Under the pieces are notes generated by a model, which was given only the letters and a program-made list of their open reading frames with translations, made no database searches and was not told the origin of the DNA. Below are positions 52,730-64,000 of a DNA stretch of 64,000 nt, piece after piece (the first letter of the stretch is position 1; each line of letters begins with the position of its first letter). The stretch comes from Tridacna crocea. Taxonomy: Eukaryota; Mollusca; Bivalvia; Cardiida; Cardiidae. The stretch spans positions 22,407,001 through 22,471,000 of the forward strand of contig OX031058.1 in the NCBI GenBank assembly GCA_943736015.1. Direction: 5' to 3'. The position numbers and the translations under genes are program-made.

Positions 52730-53002
52730 AGGAGGGAAAATTACCTTAGCCAGTACAATGCAAATGAAAACAAATGGTAAACAGAAGCATGTCAAGTTCA
52801 GACTGGATATAGATCTACCATACTGTCTGAGTTGGAGTCTAAACTGTCTTTCTTTGCTAGATTTTCTGACAAAAATAGCTTTTAAATTGCAGTCTGTATC
52901 TCTACCACTGACTGAAAATGATCATTTCATTATCAGCGTTGTGTAGATCCAAGATCAGACAATCTCTCTGTCTGATTTTGATTTAAATTGTCTGAAAAGC
53001 AA

Positions 53003-53079
53003 TTAACCCATTACCACACAATCCCTACTTTTGATGCCCCCGGAAAAGAAGCCTTTTGAAAACATTGTGGGAAAAGGAA
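53003..53079 (-). mobile_element. H1 MITE, left half of an interrupted copy
   Basis: TTAACCCATTACCACACAAT, B-arm, then GTGGGAAAAGGAAA, where the tandem-core element starts. Confidence 0.9.
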
Positions 53080-55802
53080 ACAAGAGGACCATGATGGTCC
53101 TATATCGCTCACCTGAGTACCAAGCAGCAAAGGTCTACAATAAAGATAAATACCAAATATCAAGGTTCAAGGCTAAATGATAATGAAACAAGAGCAGCGA
53201 TTTGTCGCAATTTGACTGGAGACTTTGAAGTTCCATTCCAGACAAGCAAGAAATACTGTAAGAATGAAGATCAATGTGGAATTACATGAAGTTCGCACTA
53301 GGTAGAGTTATTGTTCTTGCGCATTGTACTCTGTAATACTGCAACAAACATGCATAGCAAGTTTGAAGTCGTTCTGATTGAGATGACAAACTTATACTCC
53401 AGACAGGCACTAAATGCTGTAAAAATGACATTAAAAGGGAAATAACTCGACAGCACGAATTAGAGTTACAATTCTTGTGCACTGCACTTCCAAATATTGC
53501 ACCAAATAATCATACCCAATTTCAAGTCATTCCTACTTAATATGACAAAGTTTTGCTACGGACAAGCAAGAAATGCTATTAAAATGAAGTTCAAAGGGGA
53601 AATAACTCAAAATTCAAGCTAGGAAGAGTTATGGTTCTTGTGCACTGCACTCCATAAATATACAACGATCATGCATATCAAATTTGAAGATGTTCAGGCT
53701 ATAGATGACAAAGTTATATTCCAGACGAGCAGAAAATGCTGTAAAAATGACAATCAAAGGGAAATAACTTACAGACAGTATAAGGTAGAGTTATGGATCT
53801 TTCACATTGCACTCTGCATTATTGCAACAAACACAAATGTCAAGTTTCAAGTCAATCAGACTGGAGATGACAAAGTTATGCTCTGGATTAAGAACTATTA
53901 TAAAGAACTTTCTAATTCAAGGGCAAATAACTCCAGTTGTTTGCGTCTGATTACACCCATAATTAAACTCATCCAAGATCTTATGGTTATATATATTTTG
54001 GCCAAGTTTACAGCTGACTGGTTCAAAATTGTAGATGCTAGAGAGTAAACAAAGTGCAGTATAGCAATTTTTCTAATTCAAGGGAAAATAACTCCAGTCG
54101 TTCTGGTCAGATTAGACCCATGATCGAACTCATCCGAGATCTTATGGTCATATATACTTTGATAAAGTTTGGTGCTGATTGGTAGATATTTGTAGATGCT
54201 AGAGTGTAAACAAAGTGAAATACAGTCAAACTTCGGTAGCTCGAACACCCAGGGGACCAGCCGATTTGTTCGAGTTATCGGAAGTTCGACCGAGCCGAAG
54301 ATCATTCATAGATCGCCAGATTCGATCAAGAAATATATTATATCCGCCGTAGGTTATGTCCGACATTACCTACGCCCAATAGCATTTTAAATGACCGCAC
54401 GGAAAAAATTGATATTTTTACCATTTACAAACAAAATAGTTGTTCAGGAAAATAACTTTTATTTACTTAACTTAGCACGTGTCATCTGATTTTTAATGAC
54501 AATTAAATACACAAGATACAAAACCAATGAAACCTCTTCTTTATTTCGATTTACATGCACATTTATTCTATTTATAGAACAGAAGTTTAATATACGGTCT
54601 CAGTTTGCAAGAAAAATACACAGTTTGATGCAAAAGGCGTGAAAAATTGATTAAAGGCAGAGGAAACTTCCAATCAAGAAAAAAAAAATACAATCATTAT
54701 TAATCAGCGTTAATTAAAGCTAGTTATTTTTCACGGAACGGGTTAATATTACGCACCGTTTCAATCAGTGGACATAAGGTGTCATAAACAGATATACAAC
54801 CTGCATGTGTGAAATTCACCAACACTTGTCAACTAATTTATCGGCCAACCTTTTGTTCGACCTTTCCCAGGTAAAACGTATAGTGATTTTACCTTTGGGA
54901 CCATGAAATGTGTTCGAGAGTTCGAGTTTCACGGTGTGCGAGTTTTCCAAAGTCGAACTCGCTGAATTAAGAGCATTTTTTGTCGGGACCGAGATTCTTG
55001 TTCGAATTTTCGGTAGTGTTCGAAGGTTCCCGTGTTCGAGCTACTGAGGTTTGACTGTACAGCAATTTTTCTAATTCAAGGGCAAATAACTCCAGATGTT
55101 CCGATCCGATTAGACCCAAAATCGAACTCATCCGAGATCTTATGGTCATATATACTTTGACCAAGTTTGGTGCTGATTGGTTGATATTTATAGATACTAG
55201 AGTGTAAACAAAGTGAAATACAGCAATTTTTCTAATTCAAGGGCAAATAACTCCAGATGTTCTGGTCCGATTAGACCCAAAATCGAACTCATCCGAGGTC
55301 TTATGGTCATATATACTTTGACCAAGTTTGGTGCTGATTGGTTGATATTTGTAGATGCTAGAGTGTAAACAAAGTGAAATACAGCAATTTTCATAATTCA
55401 AGGGCAAATAACTCCAGATGTTCTGGTCCGATTAGACCCAAAATCGAACTCATCTGAGGTCTTATGGTCATATATACTTTGACCAAATTTGGTGCTGATT
55501 GGTTGATATTTGTAGATGCTAGAGTGTAAACAAAGTGAAATACAGCAATTTTTCTAATTCAAGGGCAAATAACTCCAGATGTTCGGGTCCGATAAGACCC
55601 AAAATTGAACTCATCCGAGATCTTATGGTCATATATACTTTGACCAAGTTTGGTGCTGATTGGTTGATATTTGTAGATGCTAGAGTGTAAACAAGAAAAT
55701 GTGGACGGACGGACGGACGGACGGACGGACGGACGACGGACGCCGACGGACGGTGAGTGATCACAATAGCTCACTCTGAGCACTTCGTGCTCAGGTGAGC
55801 TA
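53080..55802 (-). mobile_element. Tandem-core element inserted into an H1 MITE
   Basis: Left edge ACAAGAGGACCATGATGGTC, right edge (ACGG)n at ~55703-55745 then GAGCACTTCGTGCTCAGGTG and AGCTAAAA. Core units have a strict 161-bp period (CAGCAATTTTT at 55060, 55221, 55382, 55543; preceding unit at 54062 with an inserted 835-bp MITE). The two halves of an H1 copy flank it at 53003-53079 and 55803-55947. Confidence 0.85.
54223..55057. mobile_element. pogo/Tc1-mariner-type MITE or decayed transposon, 835 bp, TA duplication
   Basis: Terminal inverted repeats of ~26 bp begin CAGTCAAACYTCRGTAGCTC, flanked by TA on both sides. Removing 835 bp plus one TA restores the exact 161-bp period of the surrounding array, so neighbouring units serve as empty sites. 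TIR sequence and TA target fit the pogo/Tigger branch of Tc1/mariner. I see no transposase frame inside. Confidence 0.9.
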
Positions 55803-55947
55803 AAAATGCTGGTAACCAGCATTTTCTCCTTTTCCCACAATGTTTTCTACCCTTCAAACAACAAATTTTCAGTCGCTTTCATTTTGTCATCTGCAAATGC
55901 TTTCAATTTAGATAAGCCTAAACTACTGCCTTTTGGTAATGAGTTAA
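55803..55947 (-). mobile_element. H1 MITE, right half of the same interrupted copy
   Basis: Resumes at AAAATGCTGGTAACCAGC and runs through the A-arm to GAGTTAA. With 53003-53079 it rebuilds one ordinary H1. Confidence 0.9.
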
Positions 55948-55963
55948 AGCCAGGTTCAGCACT

Positions 55964-56075
55964 TTAACCCTTTATAAAGCAATAGCTAGTTTTCATGACA
56001 ATGAGGGAGCAGCTTTTTGAAAACACTGTAGGAAAAGGAGAAAATGCTGCTACCCAGCTATTTTATTAATCTTAA
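55964..56075 (-). mobile_element. H1 MITE, truncated
   Basis: TTAACCCTTTATAAAGCAA, B-arm and first hairpin arm only. Confidence 0.7.
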
Positions 56076-56224
56076 AACCATTTTCCTGACAACTTCATTT
56101 TAAAGAGACTGCAAGTATTTTCTCTCCCTCAATTTTCATTTTCAATTAACAAACCCTAACATACCAAGCCTGGCCAACACTGATTGATACTTTAAGCCAC
56201 ATGGTTCTTTCAATAATTAACCTG

Positions 56225-56452
56225 TTAACCCTTAATCAAACGACAAAATTTGAGACTAGTCCAAATTGAAAGTACTCGCACACAACAAAATAAATATTAC
56301 TCAAACATTGAAATTTGTTTCAGGGAGGGTTGAAAATAATGTGGGAAAAGGAGAAATGCTGGTTACCGGCAAATTCTCCTTTACCCACAATGTTTTCAAA
56401 AGGCGTATATCTCAGGGTCATAAAAACCAGGGATTCATTTGTAAAGGGTTAA
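56225..56452 (+). mobile_element. H1 MITE, both TTAA intact
   Basis: 228 bp; hairpin with mismatches (GGTTACCGGC). Confidence 0.9.
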
Positions 56453-57239
56453 TTTGCATTCATTTACTCAGGACAATTTTTATAGTGGCCACTGCAAAAT
56501 AACTAAAATACAGCTTAAATAGCACTAAACAGCACTAAACACAAAATACCACTTTACACCTAATAAACAAACAATACAGTTCAGATTAAGGCAACTTTTT
56601 CACTAATATAAGGCACAACCACAATAATCCAGTGGGAGACAATGGAGTAGAGGTAAAGCTGTGTTGTACAGTGAACAGTCATTTGATGGATATTTAAGCC
56701 TGCTCCAGAATTTTTTTTGGGGGGACAAGACATATTTTGAAGGGACATTATCAATTAGTCTCTTAATATTTTGAACATCAGGGCGTGGTTTCACACAAAA
56801 ACTGAAGTCTCTTATTTTGCTCGTCTACTGATGGACTCCATTTGAGACTGAAGTTTAGTTTGTTACTTGGGACTTATTTTACCAATTTAAACAGACTTAA
56901 GAAACATTCTCAAATTATATTTAAAATTGAAACAAAACTTTACTATCCAAAATGGATTTATTCATGGTTTGTTTGTTATTTGAAAAGGACTTTATCCAGA
57001 TGCTAAAAAAAAATATTTCAGAGCCATTCAGTTTGTCTTTCTTCATCAGTAAACACCCATCCTCACATAATTAAAATGTATCGGTACTTTCAAATGCTAA
57101 AACTGTAATTTGTACATAAAGTTTCAGACTTGAGTTTTATATAGCTGAGAAAAGTGTTATTAATTCCTGGATTCACACAATGTCCCAGGTTTGATTCCCT
57201 GTGATAAGTAGAGACTTTTTTTAATTAGCCTCATAATCA

Positions 57240-57468
57240 TTAACCCATTACCACTCAATCACTACTTTTGACGCCCCTGAGAAAGAAGCCTTTTAAAAAC
57301 CCTGTGGGAAAAGGAGAAAATGCTGGTAACCAGCATTTTCTCCTTTTCCCACAGTGTTTTCTACCCTTCCCAGAACAAATTTCTAATTTTCAGTCCCTTT
57401 TATTTTGCCGTCTGCAAATGCTTTCGGTTTGGACAAACCTAAAATTTTGTCGTTTGGTAATGAGTTAA
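57240..57468 (-). mobile_element. H1 MITE, both TTAA intact
   Basis: 229 bp; a short hairpin remnant follows at ~57520-57575. Confidence 0.92.
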
Positions 57469-57654
57469 CAGTGCAAGTGCTTGTTAACTGTCTACCACAA
57501 TTCCAAGTTGGACCAGCATTGAGGAGGAGAGATTTTGAAAACATTTTCACCTTTTTCAACAAGGTTTTCTTTCCTTTAATGGACAAATCCTGAAAATTTA
57601 TTTAAATCTAATGCTGTTAAAATGGCCAACACCAAAGTTTTACCATCTAGCAAA

Positions 57655-57886
57655 AAGTTTACTAAACAATCCCTGGCTTTCACAACCCTAAGATAGAAGC
57701 CTTTAGAAAATATTGTGGTAAAAGGAGATAATGCTGGTAACCAGTACTTTCCGGTTAACAGCATTTTCCACTTTTCCCAAAATGTTTTCTACCCTGCTGG
57801 AAACAAATTTCATACATTTATTTTGTAGTCTGCAAGTGATTTCAAGTTGGACCAGTTTGAAATGTTGTTGTTTGGTAAAGAGTTAA
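57655..57886 (-). mobile_element. H1 MITE with duplicated hairpin centre
   Basis: Centre reads GCTGGTAACCAGTACTTTCC then GGTTAACAGCATTTTCC, a small local duplication between the arms. Confidence 0.85.
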
Positions 57887-58031
57887 GGTTTCTAGGATGC
57901 AATCACTGGGGGATAACTGATATAAGTAGTATAAGTAGTTAGAACTTTGTTTCACAATCTGTGTACATTAAATGAATGTACAGCAAGTTTAATCTCCCTT
58001 ACCGTACATGTACTTTGAAAAATTTAAGCCT

Positions 58032-58211
58032 CTAGCCCTTTACCAAACAACATTTAGAATTTCAGAACGAAATTCTTTTTTTGAAAGGCGGCTAACATTG
58101 TGGGGAAAGGCAAAAATGCTAGTTACACGGATTTTCTCCTTTTTTCATATTTTTCTCAAAAGCCTTCTCTACCAGGGTCATTAAGTGTCGGAATGGTTTT
58201 TAAAGGGCTAA
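58032..58211 (+). mobile_element. H1 MITE, decayed
   Basis: CCCTTTACCAAACAACA left, TTTTTAAAGGGCTAAC right; hairpin weak. Confidence 0.65.
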
Positions 58212-58429
58212 CAAACAAATGAAACTACAGAATAAATGTATCAAAGCTCTTTATAAATGTAATTTATCTTTTCAGGAGGTACATACAAAAATATATATGA
58301 CAAAACTTAACTATCAATAAAATATATCACAAACTAACCTGACTAAATCTAATTATGTACAAATGATTGCATGGGACCCATAGAGTACCCTATCACTTCC
58401 CCATTTCCAAGCAAGAAGAAGAAAATTGG

Positions 58430-59031
58430 ACTTACCCACTACTAAACAATCCCTAGTCTTTAAGGCCCAGAGGAAGATGCCTTATGAAAACATTGGAGGA
58501 AAAGGAGAAAATGCTGGTAAACAGCATTTTCTCATTTTTCCACAATGTTTTCTATCCATCAAAAGTTTCAATTTTTTAGTCACATTTATCTTGATGTCTA
58601 CAACTGCTTTCAGTCTGGAGAAGTTCAAAATTTTGTCATTTGTAAAAAAGTTAATAAATCACTGGCTCATGTAAGAAGGAACTGATATGTAAATGAATTA
58701 GCATGTTCTTATACAGATACAACCTTTACTGGCCTTGCTTTTAAAGTGTGAAACTGTTTGTTGCAAAACTTTTTCATTTCTCACAGTCCTTTCAGGACCA
58801 CAATACAAACAAGGTACCTTTTCTTTAAACCTTTTCAGCACAACACCCTGTTATGACTATCCTGTAGAAAAAGCCCAACGAAAACATCGAGTGAAAAATG
58901 AAGAAAATGCTGTACCCTCTCCCAGAACGTGTTTCAGCATTCCAAAACAAGTTTGAATTTTTCAGTCACATCTATTTCATCATCTGCCAATGTTTCCAAC
59001 TTGGACAAGAGTAAAAACTTGTCTGGTTAGG
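58430..59031 (-). mobile_element. Two decayed H1 copies
   Basis: 58430-58654 keeps B-arm, hairpin and A-arm; 58829-59031 keeps weak arms only. Confidence 0.7.
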
Positions 59032-59248
59032 ACTTACACACTTTTTCATGAGTGTAGATTGCACATATTGGTGGTATATCTCATATGAGGCTATAGCAAG
59101 ATATAAAAAAAAACTTTGTAAACATCAAAATTCACAAGTTTGTAAACATTTGTAAATAATTCACTAAAGTTGAAATAATAATAATCTAGCAGTCAACTGC
59201 AAATATTTTAGAAGTCAAATTCCAGGCAGAAATAATTCACATTATTCA

Positions 59249-60968
59249 ACAAGAGGACCATGACGGTCCTATATCGCTCGCCTGAGTACTAAGCTGTAAA
59301 ATCAAACTTGTGGCCCCTGGGGCATCCTAAGAAAAAACTTGGTAGAGGTCTAGTAGGAGATGCTACTTACAAAATATCAAAGCTCTACACCTTCTAGTTT
59401 GAGAGAAGTTTTCCTTCTTTGTTCCTATGTTTCAAACTTGTGACCTCTGGGGTAGGGCAAGTTTTGACCCCAGGGACATCGTACGAAGAAACTTTGTAGA
59501 AGTCCACTAAGAGATGCTACATACCAAATATCAAAGCTCTATGCCTTCTAATTTCAGAGAAAAAGAATTTTAAAGTTTTCCATCTTTGTTCCTATGTTTC
59601 AAACTTGGGACCCAAACGGCAGGGCAAGTTTTGACCCCAGGGACATCATATGAACAAACATTGTAGAAGTCCACTAGGAGATCCTACTCACCAAATATCA
59701 AAGCTCTACATTTTCTGGTTTCAGAGAGAAGAATTTTAAGTTTCCCTTCTTTATTTCTATGTATTACAGTTGTGACCCCCGGGGCAGGGCCAGTTTGGAT
59801 GCCAGGGACATCATATGAACAATCTTAGTAGAGGTCTGCTAGGAGATGCCACATACCAAATATCAAAGCTCTGCACCTTCTAGTTTCAGAAAAGAAAATT
59901 TTTTAAAGTTTTCCTTCTTTGTTCCTATGTTTCAAACTTGTGACCCCGGGGCAGCGCCAGTTTTGACCCCAGGGGCATCGAATGCTCAATCTTAGTAGAG
60001 GTCCACTAGGAGATGCTACATACCAAATTTCAAAGCTCTGCACCTTCTAGTTTCAGAGAAGAAGAATTTTAAAGTTTTCCTTCTTTGTTCCTATGTTTCA
60101 AACTTGTGACCCCCCGGACGGGGCCAGTTTTGACCCCAAGGGCATCAAATGAACAATCTTGGTAGAGGTCCACTAGGAAATGCTACATACCCAATATCAA
60201 AGCTCAATGCCTTCTAGTTTCAGAGAAGAAAAATTTTACAGTTTTCCTTCTTTGTTCCAATGTTTTAAACTTGTGACCCCCATGGCAGGGCAAGTTTTGA
60301 CCCCAGGGACATCATACAAACAATCTTGGTAGAGGCCTACTAGGAGATGCTACATACCAAATATCAAAGCTCTGCACCTTCCAGTTTCATAGAAGAAGAA
60401 TTTTACAGTTTTCCTTCTTTGTTCCTATGTTTCAAACTTGTGACCCCCAGGGCAGGGCCAGTTTTGACCCCAGGGGCATCATATGAATAATCTTGGAAGA
60501 AGTCCACTAGGAGATAATACATACCAAATATCAAAGCTCTGCACCTTCTAGTTTCAGAAAAGAACATTTTTAAAGTTTTCCTTCTTTGTTCGTATGTTTC
60601 AAACTTGTGACTCCCAGGGCGGGGCCAATTTTGACCCCATGGGCATAATATGAAGAATCTTGGTAGAGGTCCACTAGGAGATGCTACATACCAAATTTCA
60701 AAGCTCTATGCCTTCTGGTTTAAGAGAAGAAATTTTCAAAGATTTTGCTATTTTTTCCTTTTGGTTGCCATGGCAACCAGAGTTATGGGTGGAATTCAAT
60801 CTCTTGAAAAAGTTTGGTAGAGCTTCACCCAAGGAACATCCCTGTCAAGTTTCATCAAGATTGGCCCAGTGGTTTAGGAGGAGAAGATGTTTAAAGAAAT
60901 TGTGGACGCCGGACATTGGGCGATCACAAAAGCTCACCATGAGCACTTTGTGCTCAGGTGAGCTAAAA
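59249..60968 (-). mobile_element. Tandem-core element with eight ~167-bp units
   Basis: Left edge CAACAAGAGGACCATGACGG; landmark TTCAAACTTGTGACC at 59431, 59598, 59763, 59931, 60097, 60264, 60431, 60598 (165-168 bp). Right edge GAGCACTTTGTGCTCAGGTG and AGCTAAAAAT. An open frame at 60681-60974 is the conserved 5' module read in one frame and not a recognised protein. Confidence 0.85.
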
Positions 60969-61149
60969 ATATGAGTATTAATGATGCAAATATTAGTTCA
61001 ATTGACAATTCACTTATCTACTCACTTTGTTCTTGATCATTTTCCAATCAAACATGCTGTCTATAATTCTGACAAACTGTAACAAGAGCAAACCAAGCAG
61101 ATGCCAATACTCAGCTTCAGTTGCTTGATTTCAGTTGAAATTCTATATT

Positions 61150-62626
61150 TAACAAGAGGGTCATTGGCCCTGAATCGCTCACCTGCAACTACAGGTTATG
61201 GCTGAAATTCAATTCTTTGAACAACTTCAGAAGAGCTTCACCCAAGGAACATCCCTGCCAAGTTTCATCAAGATTGGCCCAAAGGTTTCGGAGAAGAAGA
61301 TGTTGAGTCAAAACACTACAAACCAAACATTACAATACTTGGCCAATTAGTTTTTAACTAGCAGACATACAAAATTTTCTTCTATAAAATCCTATGAGAA
61401 ACTTATGACCCCAGGGAAATGCCTTTTTTGGCAACAAAACTACAATTAATTGAATCTTGGGGGAGGTCCACAAGATACAGCCCCATACCAAATAAAACAG
61501 GTCTAGAATGTGTGGTTATAAACAAGAAGATTTTCAAAATTTGCTCAATAAAAGATCCTGTAAAACTTGAGACCAATGAGAAAGGTTAGCCCTAGGTCTT
61601 ATGATTAGTCACAAAAAAAAAATTATCAAGTTTTCACTATTAAAGCCAATGTGACCCCTGGAGTGGGACCAAACTTGACCCCGAAGGCTATAATTTGGGT
61701 CTTCTTGGTAGAGGCATGCAAACTTTGGTAGCCCTAGGTCCCGTGACTAGGTGCAAGAAGATTTGAAAGTTTTCCCTACATCAGCCCATGTCATGTAAAA
61801 CTTGTAAACCCCCCCCCCCCCCCAAATGGGGCAGGGACAACTTTGACCCCGGGGCTAGAATTTGGACACCCTTGGTAGACAACCACTACATAAAGCTACA
61901 TGCCAAATTTGGTAGCCCTAGGCCCGATGACTACACAGAAGAGGAGGCCCTATGGCTAGGTAGAAGAAAAATTTTATAGTTCTCCCTATATAAGCCCATT
62001 AAAACTTGTGACCCCCCCCCGGCCAGGCCAATTTTGACCCCAGGCCTATAAATTGAAGAGACTTTGTAGAGGTCCATTAGATGAAGCTACATGCGCCCAA
62101 GACAGGGACAAATTTGACTCCTGGGCTATAATTTGGACACCCATGGTAGATTAATACACTAAATTAAGCTACATGCCAAATTTGGTAGCCCTAGGTTCTA
62201 TGGCTAAGTAGATTAAGAATTTTGAAATTCTTCTTGTATAAGCCCAAATAAAACTTGTGACCCCCAGGGACAGGGCCAATTTTGACCCCAGGGCTATAAT
62301 TTGAAGAAACTTGGTAGAGGTCCACTAGATCAAGATACATGCCAAATTTGGTGGCCCTAAGCCTTACGGTTTCAGACGAGAAGATTTTCAAAGATTTTCA
62401 AAATTTTTCAGTTTTGTTGCTATGGCAACCAGAGTTTTTGAAGGAATCACATTCTTTCAAGAAATTCTGAGGAGGACCATGGCAGGGTCATTTCTGTGAA
62501 GTTTCATCAAAATTGGGTGGGTAGTTTCAGAGATGTTCGAAATAAAAGTTAACGCATGCACACATGGACCAATCCCAGGCCATAACACAAGCCTGCTGGC
62601 CTACTGCCAGTGGAGCTAAAAATAGC
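61150..62626 (-). mobile_element. Tandem-core element, minus orientation
   Basis: Left edge AACAAGAGGGTCATTGGCCC, right edge CTGCCAGTGGAGCTAAAAA. Units repeat ATGCCAAATTTGGTAGCCCT-like landmarks at ~160-170 bp. It mixes ends of the GGACCAT type with the core type found at 42974-44152, which suggests module exchange between families. Confidence 0.75.
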
Positions 62627-62928
62627 TTGATTGTTACCTACCCTTACTTTTTTTTTTAACAATTAATAACAAGTCCATGTTTGAAGATATTTAGTAAATA
62701 TCTTCAGTAATAACAGAGATACCAAGAAAATGTCAAAACTTTTGCAGGATTAATCAGACGATGAGAGGGCTATGGCAACACTTTGAGGTTTTCTTTGAAA
62801 ACAGCAAAGCAAAAAATTCAGTAACATACTTAATATATTAAGGAATTATCACAACATTTTTTTTTTCTTTCACTTTTTCTGTCAGTTTGCAATTTATTGC
62901 TTTACTTAATCTGGAGGTAAAATATCTT

Positions 62929-63136
62929 TTAACCCTTTCCAATACAATCAGACTTTTAACAACACTGAGAGAGAAGCCTTTTGAAAATATTGTGGGAAAA
63001 GGAGAAAATGCTGGTAACAAGCATTTTTCTCCTTTCACTGATAAATTTCATTATTTAAGTCCCATATGATTTGTCTCCTGCAAAAGCTAAAACAATTTGG
63101 ACACATCTAGAACTTTGTCATTTGGTAAAGAGTTAA
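62929..63136 (-). mobile_element. H1 MITE, both TTAA intact
   Basis: 208 bp; second hairpin arm shortened after TTTCTCCTTTC. Confidence 0.88.
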
Positions 63137-63238
63137 GCTTAGTATATGAATCTTAACAGAACCATTAAGTCAATCAACATATCACAACAAAACTTACTTT
63201 TGTCAGTACATGTATGTCTAAAAAATAGTTTTTACTCT

Positions 63239-63452
63239 GTTTAACACACACTATTGAGTTTTAATGACATTGATAAAGTAGGCTTATAAAAAAAAACCCA
63301 TGGAATAAAGAGAAAAATGCTAGAATTCAGTATTTTCTCATAATGCTTTCTGTCCTTTCAGAGACAAATTTTATCATTTAAACAAAGAATTTCTTTGCCC
63401 TTTGCTTTCAATATAATTGCATCTAATACTTTGTTTTCTTGTAAAGAGTTAG
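63239..63452 (-). mobile_element. H1 MITE, decayed
   Basis: TTTAACACACACTATTG left, TTGTAAAGAGTTAG right, hairpin weak. Confidence 0.65.
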
Positions 63453-63508
63453 ATACAAAGAATCATGCAGCTTAATAGAATAAGTGTTGTTGTTTGTTCA
63501 TAGTTCAT

Positions 63509-63704
63509 TTAACCCTTTACCTGACAAAAAAATGTTAGCCTTCTTCAAATTGAAAGCATTTGCAGACAACAATTTCAGTGTGGTTTGAATGGTAAAATTT
63601 TTTTTCGCAAGGGTATAATCAGCATTTTCTCCTTCCCCACAATGTTTTCAAAGGGCTTGTTTCCCAGGATAGTTCAAAGTCAGCATTGTATGGTAAAGGG
63701 TTAA
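63509..63704 (+). mobile_element. H1 MITE, both TTAA intact, hairpin left arm deleted
   Basis: 196 bp; the A-arm joins to ATAATCAGCATTTTCTCC. A further decayed copy lies at 63760-63890. Confidence 0.85.
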
Positions 63705-64000
63705 AACAAACATTACTTTTGTATTGGTATGGAAATACATGTATAATTATATTTCAGAGATTGTCAAGTTTAAAAGCATTCCGAAACTACAAAGTGAATG
63801 AGGCCTTATTTTATAGGTCAGAAAACATTAGGGGCAAAGAACAACATACTGTTTACCAGCATTTTCTCCATTCCCAACAATGTTTTTAACAGCTTTATTC
63901 CTCTGTGTAATCGAATCTCAGAACTGTGTGACAAAAGGTGAAACACAACTCTTATTAAATACAGCAGTAAAATATAGGTAAAACTTTGTGAAAAAAAGAA

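Noticed and set aside
59300..60900. Regularly spaced repeats resembling a CRISPR-like array
   Set aside because: Whole ~167-bp units repeat with no unique spacers, in an animal genome; this is a satellite-like core.

Overview
The window is a piece of animal nuclear genome, almost certainly from a bivalve mollusc. I infer this from the repeat types (tRNA-headed SINEs, pearl/HINE-like elements with ~160-bp tandem cores and a CCGT microsatellite, several hairpin MITE families), the AT-rich introns and the one recognisable gene. I cannot name the species from sequence alone.

The only gene I can support is an SLC34 (NaPi-II type) sodium-phosphate cotransporter on the + strand. Eight exons join in one frame: 23089-23136, 38517-38592, 39355-39486, 40898-41041, 42472-42663, 44229-44347, 44723-44828 and 46116-47077. 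Every intron is GT-AG, and the pieces sum to 1779 nt (592 codons plus stop). Both QSSS repeats, the A-G-A...D motif of electrogenic family members, a Cys-rich tail and a C-terminal T-A-L are present. The initiating Met lies upstream of 23089; a weak candidate first exon is at 19145-19174. The first visible intron is 15.4 kb and holds most of the large repeats, including a dead LINE on the minus strand (27.7-31.2 kb).

Layout: 1-23 kb is non-coding (MITEs, hairpins, SINE fragments, one tandem-core element at 9.1 kb, possible first exon at 19.1 kb). 23-38.5 kb is the first intron (156-bp array at 24.7-26.5 kb, LINE, SINE, two head-to-tail tandem-core elements at 33.6-36.7 kb). 38.5-47.3 kb is the body and 3' end of the transporter gene, with mobile elements in nearly every intron. 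47.3-64 kb has no exon I can recognise and is packed with hairpin MITEs, a triply nested insertion at 53.0-55.9 kb and two more tandem-core elements.

The main non-genic story is one MITE family (called H1 here): about 44 copies, ~228 bp, bounded by TTAA with CCC...GGG ends (piggyBac-like), with a near-perfect hairpin of ~64 bp in the middle. Several copies carry the same substitution in both hairpin arms, which suggests arm-to-arm copying. A second TTAA hairpin family (H2) sometimes shares a TTAA with H1. The tandem-core elements share a 3' hairpin followed by CTCTTGTT and have cores of 156-168 bp. I found no CRISPR array, rRNA or intact tRNA gene, and no intact transposase or reverse transcriptase.
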